Of a DNA stretch of 64,000 nt, positions 12,800 to 22,657 are shown piece after piece; position 1 is the stretch's first letter, and every line of letters begins with the position of its first letter. Location of the stretch: the NCBI GenBank assembly GCA_022457155.1, contig JAJGOT010000308.1:672001-736000 (forward strand), written 5' to 3'. The translations under genes and the position numbers were made by a program. The stretch comes from Cladopsammia gracilis. Taxonomy: Eukaryota > Cnidaria > Anthozoa > Scleractinia > Dendrophylliidae. The notes under the pieces were generated by a model. It did not search any database and was not told the DNA's origin. It worked only from the letters and a program-made list of their open reading frames with translations.

Positions 12800-13090
12800 C
12801 ATGAATGTTTTAGCAATCTGAATTCTGCTGATAACAGTTAAATTTCTCCACCTTCACAACTTTAGTTTTCCCTTGATTGAATCCAATAATTTTTGCAAAG
12901 TTTAACTTCTGTCGGAGGATATTGTCATAGGTAAAATGCACACCTAAAATTTTCACTGCTTTCTTAACTTTAACTTTCGTTATTTTGAAATCATGTGCAG
13001 GCACTCAGAGTTTAATTACCTAGAAAAAATATTTCTGTTTTGTCATAATTAATGCGAAGGCCCGAGCATTCTCCAAATAAATAAAATTAT
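12800..13090 (-). pseudogene. LINE reverse transcriptase fragment
   Basis: The minus frame around 13004-12860 carries KAVKILGVHFTYDN followed by LNFAKII. This matches the region after the RT palm in L1-type LINEs, where KxLGIxF-type segments follow the catalytic core. It is about 65 codons, truncated on both sides. It probably once joined the other LINE pieces at 13.1-14.9 kb. Confidence 0.5.
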
Positions 13091-13122
13091 TGTTCTATAA
13101 TGTCAAGAACTGAGTTTTCCCA

Positions 13123-13815
13123 GTGACTGATCATCCCTTAGAAACACTGTTAAGTCATCTGCCAATAACTCTAATTACCGGTAAAGATTTCTATGGTCTC
13201 CTAATATCCAATAAGGCGACAGAGTCCAGAGGTTTCATAAAGTTGAAATCAAAATTTTCTGTTGATGATGTGGAAACAAAAAAGGCTTTTTCATTAATAA
13301 AATCTTGTATCCGTGAAACGTTTGTGCAATGTTTTCAGTTCAAAATACTGAATGACGTTTTATTTACAAATTCACGTTTAGCTAAGATAGGTTTAATTCA
13401 AAGTGATCTTTGCACTTTTTGTAACACTTCTCGGGAAACAATTGCACTTTTTGTAACACTTCTCGGGAAACAATTGATCATTTATTTTTTTACTGTGTTC
13501 ACTCGCGTGCATTTTGGGATGAATTTGAATCTTATTGGCTCTATATCCAAAGAACAAAGGAAACTCGAGTTAAAAACTATTTTAATCGGTGTCACAGATA
13601 CTAAATTTCATTTGTTTAATTATTTAATTGTTTTAGGTAAGCTACATTTATGGAACTGTCGTAGAAATAATAGTCTTCCTTTTTTCTCTTCCTATAAAGA
13701 ACTAGTTAAAAGAAAATATAAAACCGAACGTCTCATTGCTGCAAAATATGATAATCTGAAGATGCTTGAGGCTAAGTGGAAACCTGTTTTAAACTGTAAT
13801 TTTCTAACTACATAG
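13123..13815 (+). pseudogene. LINE RT C-terminal region
   Basis: A 230-codon frame resembling the C-terminal end of an L1-type LINE ORF2 protein: FKILNDVLFTNSRL, a DLCTFC pair of cysteines, then LYNYLIVLGKLHLW-like and FKSYKELVKRKYKTER-like blocks. A 32-bp tandem duplication at 13411-13474 shifts the frame inside the cysteine/histidine region, so the normal CxxC...H...C spacing is destroyed. A TG microsatellite and an A-rich stretch (about 13936-13990) follow, compatible with a LINE 3' end. Confidence 0.6.
13411..13474 (+). repeat. 32-bp tandem duplication inside LINE
   Basis: The 32-bp segment starting TGCACTTTTTGTAACAC is present twice without interruption (13411-13442 and 13443-13474). 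As 32 is not a multiple of three it frameshifts the LINE RT tail. Confidence 0.85.
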
Positions 13816-13984
13816 GTGCATACCTAAGAACCAATTGTGGAACAAAGTAGTGCAAGAATCGTATTGTAAGGAAGTATTGTATTGTAAGTAGTAATAGTAT
13901 TGTAAGTAATGTTCGTCTTTGTTTTGTAAGTAGTGTTTTTTTGTGTGTGTGTGTGTGTTGCAATAAAAAAATGTTTACAGTAAA

Positions 13985-14340
13985 AAAAAACTTCTTCCTT
14001 ATCTGCCATTATATTTCCTTGAATATCCTTATTCCCACATATGCTGATAGCTAGTACTTCTAAGGCAATACAAATCAAATACGGGGAGAGCTAGGTCGCC
14101 CTGTCTCATGCCTCTTTGAATTTGGAAAGGCGCAGTAGAAAATCTGTTATTGAGAACACAGCTTGAAGTATTTTTTAAAAAGGTTTGTACCCAGTAAATA
14201 AAGGAGGAACCAAAACTGAAGGCAGATAATGCCATGTACAAAAACGTTCTGTTGACTGAGTCGAAAGCTTTCTGGAAATCAATAGCTATCATTTGTCCGT
14301 TAATTTTGTATATTTCAGTAAACTCTAATATGTCATCGAC
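13985..14340 (-). pseudogene. LINE reverse transcriptase fragment
   Basis: The minus strand reads DILEFTEIYKINGQMIAIDF then KAFDSVNRTFL, the A-motif neighbourhood of LINE RTs, followed by QRGMRQGD (expected RQGDPLSP). A frameshift near 14080 leads to ALEVLAISI and ADKEEV. The conserved order confirms an L1/RTE-type RT core, but it is broken and missing the catalytic FADD. It is convergent with the plus-strand piece at 13123-13815, so an inversion has occurred. Confidence 0.7.
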
Positions 14341-14905
14341 AGTTCGTCAAAAAGGTTCTTCCTTTGACATAAGCATTCTGAGCCACAGGTGGAATTTAAT
14401 TTTCTACAAAATACCTGAACAGCACGACGAAAACTGTACAATGTTAGTTAAGCAAGTTCTCATCAACGAGCTTAAATTGGCTCCATCGGAAGTTGAAACC
14501 CTTGTGTTCTGTGGGGTTCATTGCCTAAGAAAGCGTAGCCGCGGACGTACAAGGCCCATAATAGCTCGTTTCACATGCCGCTCCGATAGAGACAAAGTCT
14601 GGAGGCTACGAAAAAACCTAAAGAATTCTCAAATCAACGTTGGAGAAGGTCTCCCGAAGTGCGTTCACAACCTGAGGAAAAATGTTTTGGTTCCTGTTAT
14701 GAATAAAGCGAGAATAGGCCCAAGAAACAAAGCACACGTAAGCGGTGACAAACTTATCATCAATGGAAAGGCATATTTCCATTACAATATTCCTGCCTGT
14801 TGGCTCCCTGTAGAAGATCAAGAGGACGAACAAAACGAAGAAGAATCTACCTTATACAATGTTACACCTACGATTTTCCAGACGTCTCCCGCAACAGATG
14901 TGTGA
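14330..14905 (+). pseudogene. LINE ORF1-like protein fragment
   Basis: An open frame (192 codons from an ATG at 14330, though open further upstream into antisense RT sequence) with NLIFYKIPEQ, VHCLRKRSRGRTRPIIARF, DRDKVWRLRKNLK and GDKLIINGKAYF. This is the RNA-binding domain pattern seen in ORF1 proteins of L1-like LINEs in invertebrates, with an acidic C-terminus. The N-terminal coiled coil is absent. The frame is intact, but it is flanked by shuffled LINE fragments, so I treat it as a remnant. Confidence 0.5.
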
Positions 14906-15057
14906 GTACAGTTGTACGAGACGAACAGTTAAAAAACTCTTTACTAATTTACTAGATTCCTATTTCATCGACTTAATCATGTTTCGCGGAGTATCCGTTA
15001 GGTTAGTTTATTATATTCCCATAGTACGATGACCGATACGCACACCGTTGTCCAATA

Positions 15058-15266
15058 TTAGTAGAAGATAGTAGAGAGAACTGGCTCAATTCTGTTTCAC
15101 GCTGTTTGGAAGCGTTTCTCATTATGTTGAATGACGGGTGTGGAGAAAAACGTTCGTTTTGGTGAGAAACAGGTTTCTGATCATCTAGGGAAAGGAGCAC
15201 AATGAGAAACGCTTCCAAACAGCGTGAAACAGAATTGAGCCAGTTCTCTCTACTATCTTCTACTAA
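15058..15266. repeat. 66-bp perfect inverted repeat (hairpin)
   Basis: The 66 bases at 15058-15123 are the exact reverse complement of 15201-15266, separated by 77 bases. The arms start TTAGTAGAAGATAG. The right arm overlaps the last codons of the old DNA polymerase gene (stop near 15263), so this lies at the left edge of the recognisable older Polinton. It could be a small foldback element or a rearranged end. Confidence 0.9.
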
Positions 15267-18200
15267 AATTTAGCAGAACTTTTTTCTCCTCTCAACCGCC
15301 AATGCCCCCAAGCGAGAGTGGCCACTCCATCTTCGCACACAAATCGTTTGTCATCATTTGCACTCAACGCAGTCTTGTTCACAGTTTGGGAAAAGAGTTC
15401 ATGCTTCAAACTGCGGATGCATTCCATTTGCCGCATTTGAGGTTTTTGGCTTTCCAGACAGGCAACAAAGTCTTTATGCGAGATTCGCTTTTTCACAACT
15501 TTCTTTTTCACTCCCTTGCATTTCTTTGTTCCCCCATCTCCATGCATTTTGATAGAATATAATTTTGGTTTCAATCCCACAAATTCTTCAATGATTCCAC
15601 CGCAAGCTTCATCTTTCATCAGCCCCATAACTTTCTTGTTTTTCCTCTCCAAAGTTCCATCAACAACGCACGGATGCGTTTCAGAAAATTCAAAAGTGTC
15701 AACATCTCCTGCAATGTCCGCAAACAAATTTTCTGTTTCAATCTCAGAGCAGGGAGTCAGTGTCAGTGAAACACAACTGCGCTTTTTTCCATTTTTTCTT
15801 CACGAACTCATAGTGGAAGTCATAGATCAAAGTCTTTGAAATGTCTAAAATTGCTTGCCCCACAAAAACAGGTTTGTTGAAGAGCATCTTAGTTCGCCGC
15901 ATATGAACTCCAACCAAATTTTCATCAAAGATTGTGAAATGCTCAAAGCTGGATCGGGAAGAGAGTTTCATCAGTTTCCTCTGCGACGACACCAAATGAA
16001 AGTTAATTCTATTTCGATGTTTTCCATTGTTTTCCCGAAGACAGCGTTGTTCATCAGTTTGAAGAAATCTTTCTCGAAAGCGTTTCGGGATGCTTGTCTC
16101 AACGCAATGTTCTTTTGAATGAAAGATGCCAACCATCTTTCTTCCCTGAATTTCACTCCCCTCCAAATTTTCGTCAAGCGGCGCCCAAGATCCAGAGCTT
16201 GCTTCAAGATTTTCCGATGCACAACCATCTTTTCCTTGTCCCCTAAGTTGGGAACCAACTTTTCAACTTTTCCAATCATCTTTCTCTCTGGAAGAGGCGG
16301 CAGGTCATTGAAGAAATCATGCAATTCATCTGGGATTTCCACATCCACTTCCAGCACGCAGCTTTCATTTTCCAAGTTTTTCAATTCTTCTTCGTTCATC
16401 CACTCAAACTCGCCCACAGGGAGAGGATGTGTCATTGCCCAAGCATAGAGGCTATTTTCATCCCAATAAGCAATGAAGGTTGAAGGTTTCTCAGGATCGA
16501 AATCATCTCCCATGAATTTGTTGTTGGCCCTGGACCTTCCGAGTTTCCAGGAAGTCTTCATCCGTCAAATTCTTCACCAAGTTTCCCAAGAGGGCTGCCA
16601 TGAATCTAGCTGAATCCAAGAACCGAATTTCATGCCAAATTTTCACAACTTTCCCTTCGTTTAACCTTGTTCCCAACAGAATCTTTTTGGAGAAGGAGAT
16701 GTATTTTTCTTCGTTGTTGGGGATGCAAGTGATATCTCCTTCAATTTTTCCCAGATTTTTCACGAAAAGATGAGCGTCATAGCCAGTCAGGTTGTGGAAA
16801 AACACAGGGGTGAATTTGGGTTTCCTGAAATTCGGATTGCAACTCTCATGAGCTGCTCCTCGGAATTCTCCGGAAAAGTGGCAGTGATCTCTGACTTTCT
16901 TTTCCCCCAATTGCCATTCTTTTTCACAGATCCAACAAGCAGTTGCAGAATCAAATAACTTTCTCTCTTTCTTCCCAAATTTCATCCGCTTCGGGAATTT
17001 CACTTCTTCCTGAATTCCTTTCACAAACTGCACCAAATCTTCCATGAATCTTTCCCCAACATCCACGGAATCATTTTCTGCTGGAAACAAAACTGGATCT
17101 CGCTTCACAAACGGGGAAACGAGATGGAAAGCGAAAGAACAGGGAATGTGCTTCTGGAATTTCTCTGTGCAACTTTCCTTTGGATTTGACCCTGCAGATG
17201 CAACGGGGAGTTGCCTCGCTTCAAAATCGGCATAGATCACAAATGGAAAAATCATTTTCCTGTTGAAGTTTTTGAATTTTACCACACTCCCCTCTTCCGG
17301 CATAACAATTTTCACAGCTTCAAATTGGGAACAATATGCCACATGTTTCTCCAATCTTTCTTCATTGGGAAAGTGGTTCAAGCATCTCCTGCAGAAAACA
17401 ACTGCACCATTGTGTTTTGACACTTGATTCGACAAAAGACGGCTGAGATTGCGGATCCAGCAGAAGTGAGTTTGCTCGTCTTTCTTCAGCAAGAGGAGGT
17501 CAATCATTTTTCCTTTCACTTCAGAAATTCTCACGGGGAAAACACATCCATCTTCAAACCCAAAAACATTCACAGCCAATCCCAAATTTCTCCGTTCGAA
17601 TTTTGAAATATCATTCAGGGGAGTTGGAAAAGACAAACCACTCCAATCAAATGTTTCTGCCTGTTTTCTCAATTCCCCTGAAATTCTTTCTGCATTTTTC
17701 TCCACTGGCTCTTGTTACACACCATTTAAAACACATTTCATCATCATTCTTCAAGTTCACCACAGCTTTCTTGTTCTCCAATGTGGGAGGAAGTGGAATG
17801 TGAGAACCTCCACCTAATGGTCGGTGCTCGGTGAAGAGAATTGTCAGATCTGTTACTTCCTCGAATCTCCAGTTCGATCCTCTCCTTTGAAAATTCGCAA
17901 GGTTTTCAAGAATTCTTTCAACCATGCGATGGAAGAGATCTTTCCGGTCTGTTCCTTCCAAATTCACTTCCATTTGGGAATGGAAATCAGCCACCTTCTC
18001 AATCACGTCTCCAGTTGCCAAATCCGTGCGACTCATTCGAGAGGAGAGAATGATCTTTGTTTTGGTTCTTTTGTTCCTCTCAAACAAATCAATGACTTTC
18101 CGGCTCGCAGTCTTCAAGAATTCTCTGGGAGAAAAACCTGGTCTGCCGGGAATTCCAAATGATCTCGCAAAACCTCTCAAAGCGGATTCTCTTTTTTCCA

Positions 18201-18603
18201 CAACAAATTCTTCCTTCCGTAATTCAGCAATCTGCTTTTTCAATTTTTCAACCTCGGGATTCGATCTCCTCTGAACATCAATATCATCCGCACTCTCCAG
18301 CCAATTCAACCAATCAGAAACGGTTTCCACATTTTGTTGAATGACTGAAGGAATTCTTCTGGAAGGAAAATCTCTTCTCTCCGGAATTAAAATAGGAACA
18401 TCAATTTTAGGATTTTCGATATCCAGGGGGTTGACTTTTCGTCTTTTCCGAATTTTCGAACGAGCTGCTTTGACATTTCCTTTTTTTCTCGGTCTCTCGG
18501 GTTGCGATTCTTCCCAAAGTTCCATCAATTCAGCTTTGGACATTCAGGAATATCCAACAATTCCTTCTTCACAAGCCCAATTTTTCAATTCTCGTGAATT
18601 CAT
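15263..18603 (-). pseudogene. polB: Protein-primed DNA polymerase B, degraded
   Basis: Family B DNA polymerase of the protein-primed (Polinton/adenovirus/mitochondrial plasmid) type. Recognisable parts: exonuclease motif YADFEA; the cysteine/histidine insert CWICEKEW...RDHCHFSG; HNLTGYDAHLF; polymerase motif A as WDENSLYAW; motif B as KLMNNAVFGKTME; motif C as FTDTDSL. Damage: the frame breaks near 17680, 16530, 16070 and 15735, and roughly 170 residues between the third exonuclease region and motif A are missing at about 16530. The original start is probably ATG 18603, whose reading frame has an in-frame TGA at 18544-18546; around that stop the protein resembles a SAP-like DNA-binding helix pair (GIVGYS then MSKAELMELW). 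Not functional. Confidence 0.85.
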
Positions 18604-18642
18604 TTTAAATGGAGAAAAAATCTTTTTTCCCTATTTAAAATG
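18601..18642. promoter_or_regulatory. Palindromic leader between divergent ATGs
   Basis: The ATG of the old polymerase (18603, minus) and that of the next gene (18640, plus) are only 36 bases apart. Both are preceded by the same TTTAAAATG leader, because the whole segment is an imperfect inverted repeat (CATTTTAAAT...ATTTAAAATG with an A6/T6 core). A shared bidirectional promoter is inferred. Confidence 0.5.
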
Positions 18643-19128
18643 AAGTTTTCAATCCAAGAGGAAGGAAAAGAAAAGCAAATCTTTTTCACATTCAAAGAAG
18701 CCAGTGAACAAACTGGGCTCCCATCTAAAATGATTTTGCGAGTTCTCAAATCGGGCAACATCAAGTATTTCAGAAGAGCCGACCAAAAAGTGTTTTACAT
18801 TCAGGAGGAAGAAGAATCACCATTTATCCAGATTGATGGGGAAGATTTTTTCACTGCAGAGGAAATTCAGGAACGATTTGGATTGTTGCGCACAGTTTTT
18901 TTCAATCAACTCTGCAAGAAAAAAACTCATTTTCTGGATTCAACTGAGAAATCTCACGAAGTCACTTGGGCATCTCCCAGATTGGAGCATTTTATCAACC
19001 TCATGAGAGAGAAGGCTGCGGATGAAAAATTTATGCATGCTCGCGCAAGAAAAGGAATGCCCAAAGTTTACACCAACATTAATGCTGATATGAACAAATG
19101 CGCTGAAGATTTTCAAGCCACGTTTTGA
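18640..19128 (+). CDS. Repeated helix-turn-helix-like protein
   Basis: An intact 162-residue frame. Residues about 19-50 (FTFKEASEQTGLPSKMI then LKSGNIKYFRR) and 66-100 (FFTAEEIQERFGLLRTVFFNQL) look like two helix-turn-helix units of the kind found in NUMOD1 or phage-type DNA-binding repeats, each followed by a short beta hairpin. The same pattern occurs in the broken gene at 21011-22010. There is no counterpart in the intact Polinton. It is divergent from the old DNA polymerase and shares its promoter region, so a regulatory or DNA-modifying accessory role is possible. Family membership is inference only. Confidence 0.5.
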   Translation: MKFSIQEEGKEKQIFFTFKEASEQTGLPSKMILRVLKSGNIKYFRRADQKVFYIQEEEESPFIQIDGEDFFTAEEIQERFGLLRTVFFNQLCKKKTHFLDSTEKSHEVTWASPRLEHFINLMREKAADEKFMHARARKGMPKVYTNINADMNKCAEDFQATF

Positions 19129-19152
19129 ATTTTTTTCTCCATTGGAGAGAAA

Positions 19153-19437
19153 ATGGATAAAATGATTGTCAAAGAAAAACTTTTCACAATCGGAGACAAA
19201 GATTTCTTCTCCATTGAAGAAACAGGAATCCCACTCAAGGAAATGAAAAATCATGCAACTTGGATTCATCCTTAATTTCACAAAGAATGCGGGTTGACCG
19301 ATGAAGATATCGCATGGATGAAAGGGGTTGAAAATGAAAGAAACCTTCAAAAAGCTGTGGATATGGCCACTGGTTTTCTCCCAGTGAAAACGGAAGAGGA
19401 TCACAAGTTCATGGATAAATGGATTTTTGCGTTTTAA
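19153..19437 (+). pseudogene. Small unknown gene with internal stop
   Basis: A 95-codon frame (ATG 19153) interrupted by a single TAA at 19273-19275. It lies 24 bases downstream of the HTH-like gene in the same orientation. The N-terminus (KLFTIGDKDFFSIEETGIP) vaguely echoes the FTAEEI pattern of its neighbour, and the C-terminal half looks helical and charged. I do not recognise the family. Because only one stop breaks it, it was probably a real gene recently. Confidence 0.45.
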
Positions 19438-19463
19438 ATCATTTTTTTATCTCACCCAAGAAA

Positions 19464-20084
19464 ATGAATCCCAAAAAAATTTCCATTCCCGATATCACTC
19501 TCCAAGATCCCGTGTAGCGATCAACTGGAAAGATCACCTATTGCCTGCTCTCATGTTCCCACAATGACCAACGACTACTACTGAAACTTCAAACAAAATT
19601 CAAAATTTTTTCCCACGAAGGAAATTCTTTCTCTTTGGGAATCAATCTCCCCGAAGAAAACATCCCCTTTTTCCATGAATTGGAAACACATCTCAATTCA
19701 GCTGCAATGGAAAAACAGGATGAAGTGAAAAAGCTTGCTCCCTCTTGTGCCAAATTTCGCGAGGGAGATTTCACTCTTAAAAGTGGATAAATCTGAGCAG
19801 GAGAAGATTTATGCAAAGATTTATCCCTCCAAACTCCCCAAGACGGATTTCTCTTGCCGATTTTGGGAGTTAGTTAATGGGAAGAAAAACCTATTCTGAA
19901 ACAGAAAGAACTCATTGGAATTCCACTTCGCGGGCAAGTTGTCTTTTCCATCAAGCACCTTTTCTGCGGAAACGTCAAATCCATCACATCCATTGTGGAC
20001 GAAGTTTTAGTGGAGGAAATGGTTCAAACTGCCTCAGCTTTTGATGAGTATGAGGATAGGGATGAAAACGAAGATGACGCTTAA
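19464..20084 (+). pseudogene. Degraded SSB-like gene
   Basis: Pieces in several frames match, in order, the 248-residue SSB-like protein at 33989-34735: NLPEENIPFFHELE, then YAKIYPSK, then a VKSITSIVDEVLVEE block, and finally a strongly acidic tail (DEYEDRDENEDDA). At least one early stop (near 19512) and two or more frameshifts are present. Orientation is opposite to the polymerase, unlike in the intact element, so the replication genes have been rearranged between the two lineages. Confidence 0.5.
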
Positions 20085-20144
20085 TTTAACATCTTGGATG
20101 TTACGTTAAAATTCAGCTGAAGGTGATTTATTTTTCTTCTCGGA

Positions 20145-20950
20145 ACTTCTCTTCTCTTCTCTTCTCTTCTATTCTCTTCTCTATATTTAGTGGTTGACAA
20201 TATAAACCATTGACAGCTTACAACGTTTATATGGTAATAGAAACGCTGTTTTTTAGGGTAAGTATATGTTTTTTCCCCTAACTTTTTGATTTTGCCAAGT
20301 GTTTTGACTATCTCATCTCTTAATAGGGAGAGAAAAAAACTCCTCCAAAATAAGGGAGTTTCATCTCCAGATTTCATCTCCAGAGAAATTAAAAAAAAAT
20401 TGGAGAAGATTTCATCTCCGGAGAAATAGAATAATTCAGCTCCAGAGAAATTAAAAAAAATTGGAGAAGATTTAATCTCCGGAGAAATAGAATAATTCAT
20501 CTCCAGAGAAATTAAAAAATTGGAGAATATTTAATCGCTAGATTTCAGCTCCAGAGAAATAGAAGATTTAATCTCCAGATTTCAGCTCCGGATTTCATCT
20601 CCGGAGAAATAAAGTAATTCATCTCCAGAGAAATTAAAAAAAAAATTGGAGAATATTTAATCGCCAAAGAAATAGAATAATTCATCTCCAGAGAAATAGA
20701 ATAATTCATCTCCAGAGAAATAAAAAAAATTGGAAAAAATAGATTTCATCTCCAGCGCTAGATTTTGAGGAGTTTTTTCTCCCTAATTAAAATTGAGATA
20801 GCCAAAACACTTAACAAAATCAAAAAGTGAGGGGAAAAAACATATATTTACCCTAAAAATTAACGTTTCTATAACAATATAAATGTAAGCTGTCAATCGT
20901 TTATATTGTTAACCATTAAATATCGAGAAGAGAATAGAAGAGAAGTTTTT
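20145..20950. repeat. 0.8-kb long inverted repeat
   Basis: Arms of about 205 bp (20145-20350 and 20750-20950) are inverted copies at roughly 85% identity by eye. They begin with CTTCTCTTCT-type pyrimidine runs and run through AACATATA(T)TTACCC-like and TTTTGATTTTG segments. The central 400 bp consists of many short copies of TCATCTCCAGAGAAAT and its inverse. It could be a foldback/MITE-type insertion or two old Polinton ends joined head to head. It separates the SSB-like pseudogene from the second HTH-like gene. Confidence 0.75.
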
Positions 20951-21010
20951 CACCAAAAACTCATTCAATTCTGATTGTTTTTTTTTTTTTATTTTTTGCC
21001 ACCTATCAAA

Positions 21011-22010
21011 ATGTGGGTTTTGATAGATGCTTTCTCCAAAGAAAGGCTCAGTGAAAGATTTCCATCACAGGCAGCTCTCGCGAGATTCATGAAGTTATCT
21101 CCCCAAGCTCGCAACAAAGCAATTAAGGAAGGGCGAATTGTGTTCACTTTCCAAGGCCGAGACGCCCAAGTTGTGGAACAAACTCTGGGTAGATATGAAG
21201 TTCGAGAGTCTCCCAGAGGGCCACTTTTGCAAACATTTGAAAACATGTCTGAGATGGCAAAGTGGATTGGAGTGACTCGTCAGGCGATTCATGCTGCCTT
21301 CAATCGATTTTGTGATTGGGACGAGCGTGCTGTTGCAAAAGATGGACGGAAATTCTACCTCTGCCAAACTTTCGATAAAGGCCCTATGTAAATCCTTGGG
21401 CAGAAGATGCAAAACCAACTCCCAAACAAAATCATGCCATCGCAGTCCACATCACTTCCGATTTCTCCGACATGGTTTATCCCAGTGTTGCCGCGGCCAC
21501 AAAGGAATTGGGAATTGATTCCAGAACAATCGCCTCTGCATTGAAAAGTGGGAGAAACAGTTTTACCCGAAGACGTGATGGACGGAAATTCCAAGTGAAA
21601 CAAGTGTCAAAGCCAACTCCATCACCTCTTCCTCCCAAACAAGTTCGCCCACTCCGAAAACCAGGGGAAACGCTGCCACAATCAACTCCGGAGGAACTAG
21701 GCATTGATATGGAAGCGATTTGGCAGCGACTTGTGGCGGCATTTCCTGGTTTCACTCCCGGGAATGAATCTGAGGAGATTGAAGCAGGAGAAGATGATAA
21801 GATTGTTTTCTGTAATATGTATACGGGTGAGTGGTTCATCTACCAAGATGCTTTGAGTTATGCCGAGTTTTTCACGTGTAATAACTATTTTAAATTTCCC
21901 TCTGTGGATGAAGTTCAACGCAATCTCTCCAAAGGGCAATGGACTTTCAAGCGAAACCAACTGCGTTCCGAAAGGAGGAATGGTGACGAGTCACTTTCGT
22001 TAAAAACAAG
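21011..22010 (+). pseudogene. HTH-repeat protein, frameshifted
   Basis: From ATG 21011 the frame encodes three successive units of the same pattern: a Phe/Tyr-Pro-Ser start, AAxxxLGI-like helices and a RRDGRKF-like hairpin (RFPSQAALARFMKL; ENMSEMAKWIGVTRQAIH; VYPSVAAATKELGIDSRTI then RRRDGRKFQV). This strongly recalls NUMOD1-type helix-turn-helix repeats. The frame ends at 21389-21391 (TAA) but continues one frame back through to 22010, so a one-base loss or shift separates the halves. The stop is not preceded by a slippery heptamer. Absent from the intact element. Confidence 0.55.
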
Positions 22011-22014
22011 TGAT

Positions 22015-22527
22015 TCAATCGAATTTCAACTCATACTTTTTCTCAAATTTCTCCAAATCCAGCCCCAAATCAATCACAATTCCATCCACCGCCTCCATTG
22101 CTGGAAGGAATTCACTTCTTTCGAATTTTGCACTCCTCAAGGCAAAACGCAAATCAGTCAATGTTTTCTCGTAGGTTGTGAAAGCAAACTTTGCCATTTC
22201 GATTTTGTTTCCATATTTCTTCATTTCATTCCCTGTTTTGACGACCAATCCTGCACCTGAAATCACTCCCAAAATGATGGGATTCATGGTTGCTGCCCCC
22301 GCGATTGCTCCAGTTGCAACCAGCGCTGACGATGTCATGTTCACCAAAAGATTCATGGGTTTGAAATGGTGATGAGCTCGTTTCAGGCACCAGAATCTTT
22401 TGTGGTAAAATCGGAAGAGTTGCTTGATCTCTTCCAGTTTTTCTTCCCCAATGCATGGGTCAATGTGATTGAAACCAAAGATGCTTTGTTTTCGACTCGC
22501 TTTCATTTTTTTTTGGGAGAAGATCAT
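22015..22527 (-). CDS. Two-TM membrane protein (older copy)
   Basis: An intact 170-residue frame homologous over its length to the protein at 44805-45323. It has a charged N-terminus with FGFNHID, a helical linker (LFRFYHKRFW), two adjacent hydrophobic segments (about residues 62-98, ALVATGAIAGAATMNPIILG then VISGAGLVV) and a C-terminal helix with KFAFTTYEKTLTDLR. The start may be ATG 22527 or the internal Met at 22506. Position after the fibre gene is the same in both elements. The layout of two TM helices followed by a helical domain resembles SLATT-type proteins, but that is only a topological analogy. Confidence 0.7.
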   Translation of the reverse strand: MIFSQKKMKASRKQSIFGFNHIDPCIGEEKLEEIKQLFRFYHKRFWCLKRAHHHFKPMNLLVNMTSSALVATGAIAGAATMNPIILGVISGAGLVVKTGNEMKKYGNKIEMAKFAFTTYEKTLTDLRFALRSAKFERSEFLPAMEAVDGIVIDLGLDLEKFEKKYELKFD

Positions 22528-22657
22528 ATTTCAATCAACATTACAACGCTTGCTGCTAGAATGCTACTTCTCCGTTTCAGGCTAATATGTAAATTCCGCC
22601 ATTTAGGCACAAAGAAATTGAAATGATAAGATATATTAGCGTTTACAGCCTCACTCG

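Noticed and set aside
14234..14329. Longer start for the LINE ORF1-like frame
   Set aside because: This part is antisense to a clear RT fragment and shows no ORF1 similarity.
15302..18344. Plus-strand frames opposite the old DNA polymerase
   Set aside because: Phe/Ser-rich shadow frames of a Lys/Glu-rich gene, with no recognisable domains.
21380..21480. Programmed frameshift in the HTH-repeat gene
   Set aside because: The phases are compatible with a -1 shift but there is no slippery heptamer or obvious hairpin, and neighbouring genes are damaged; a mutation is simpler.
22178..22626. Plus-strand frames over the two-TM gene
   Set aside because: Shadows of a conserved minus-strand gene that has a homologue at 44805-45323.
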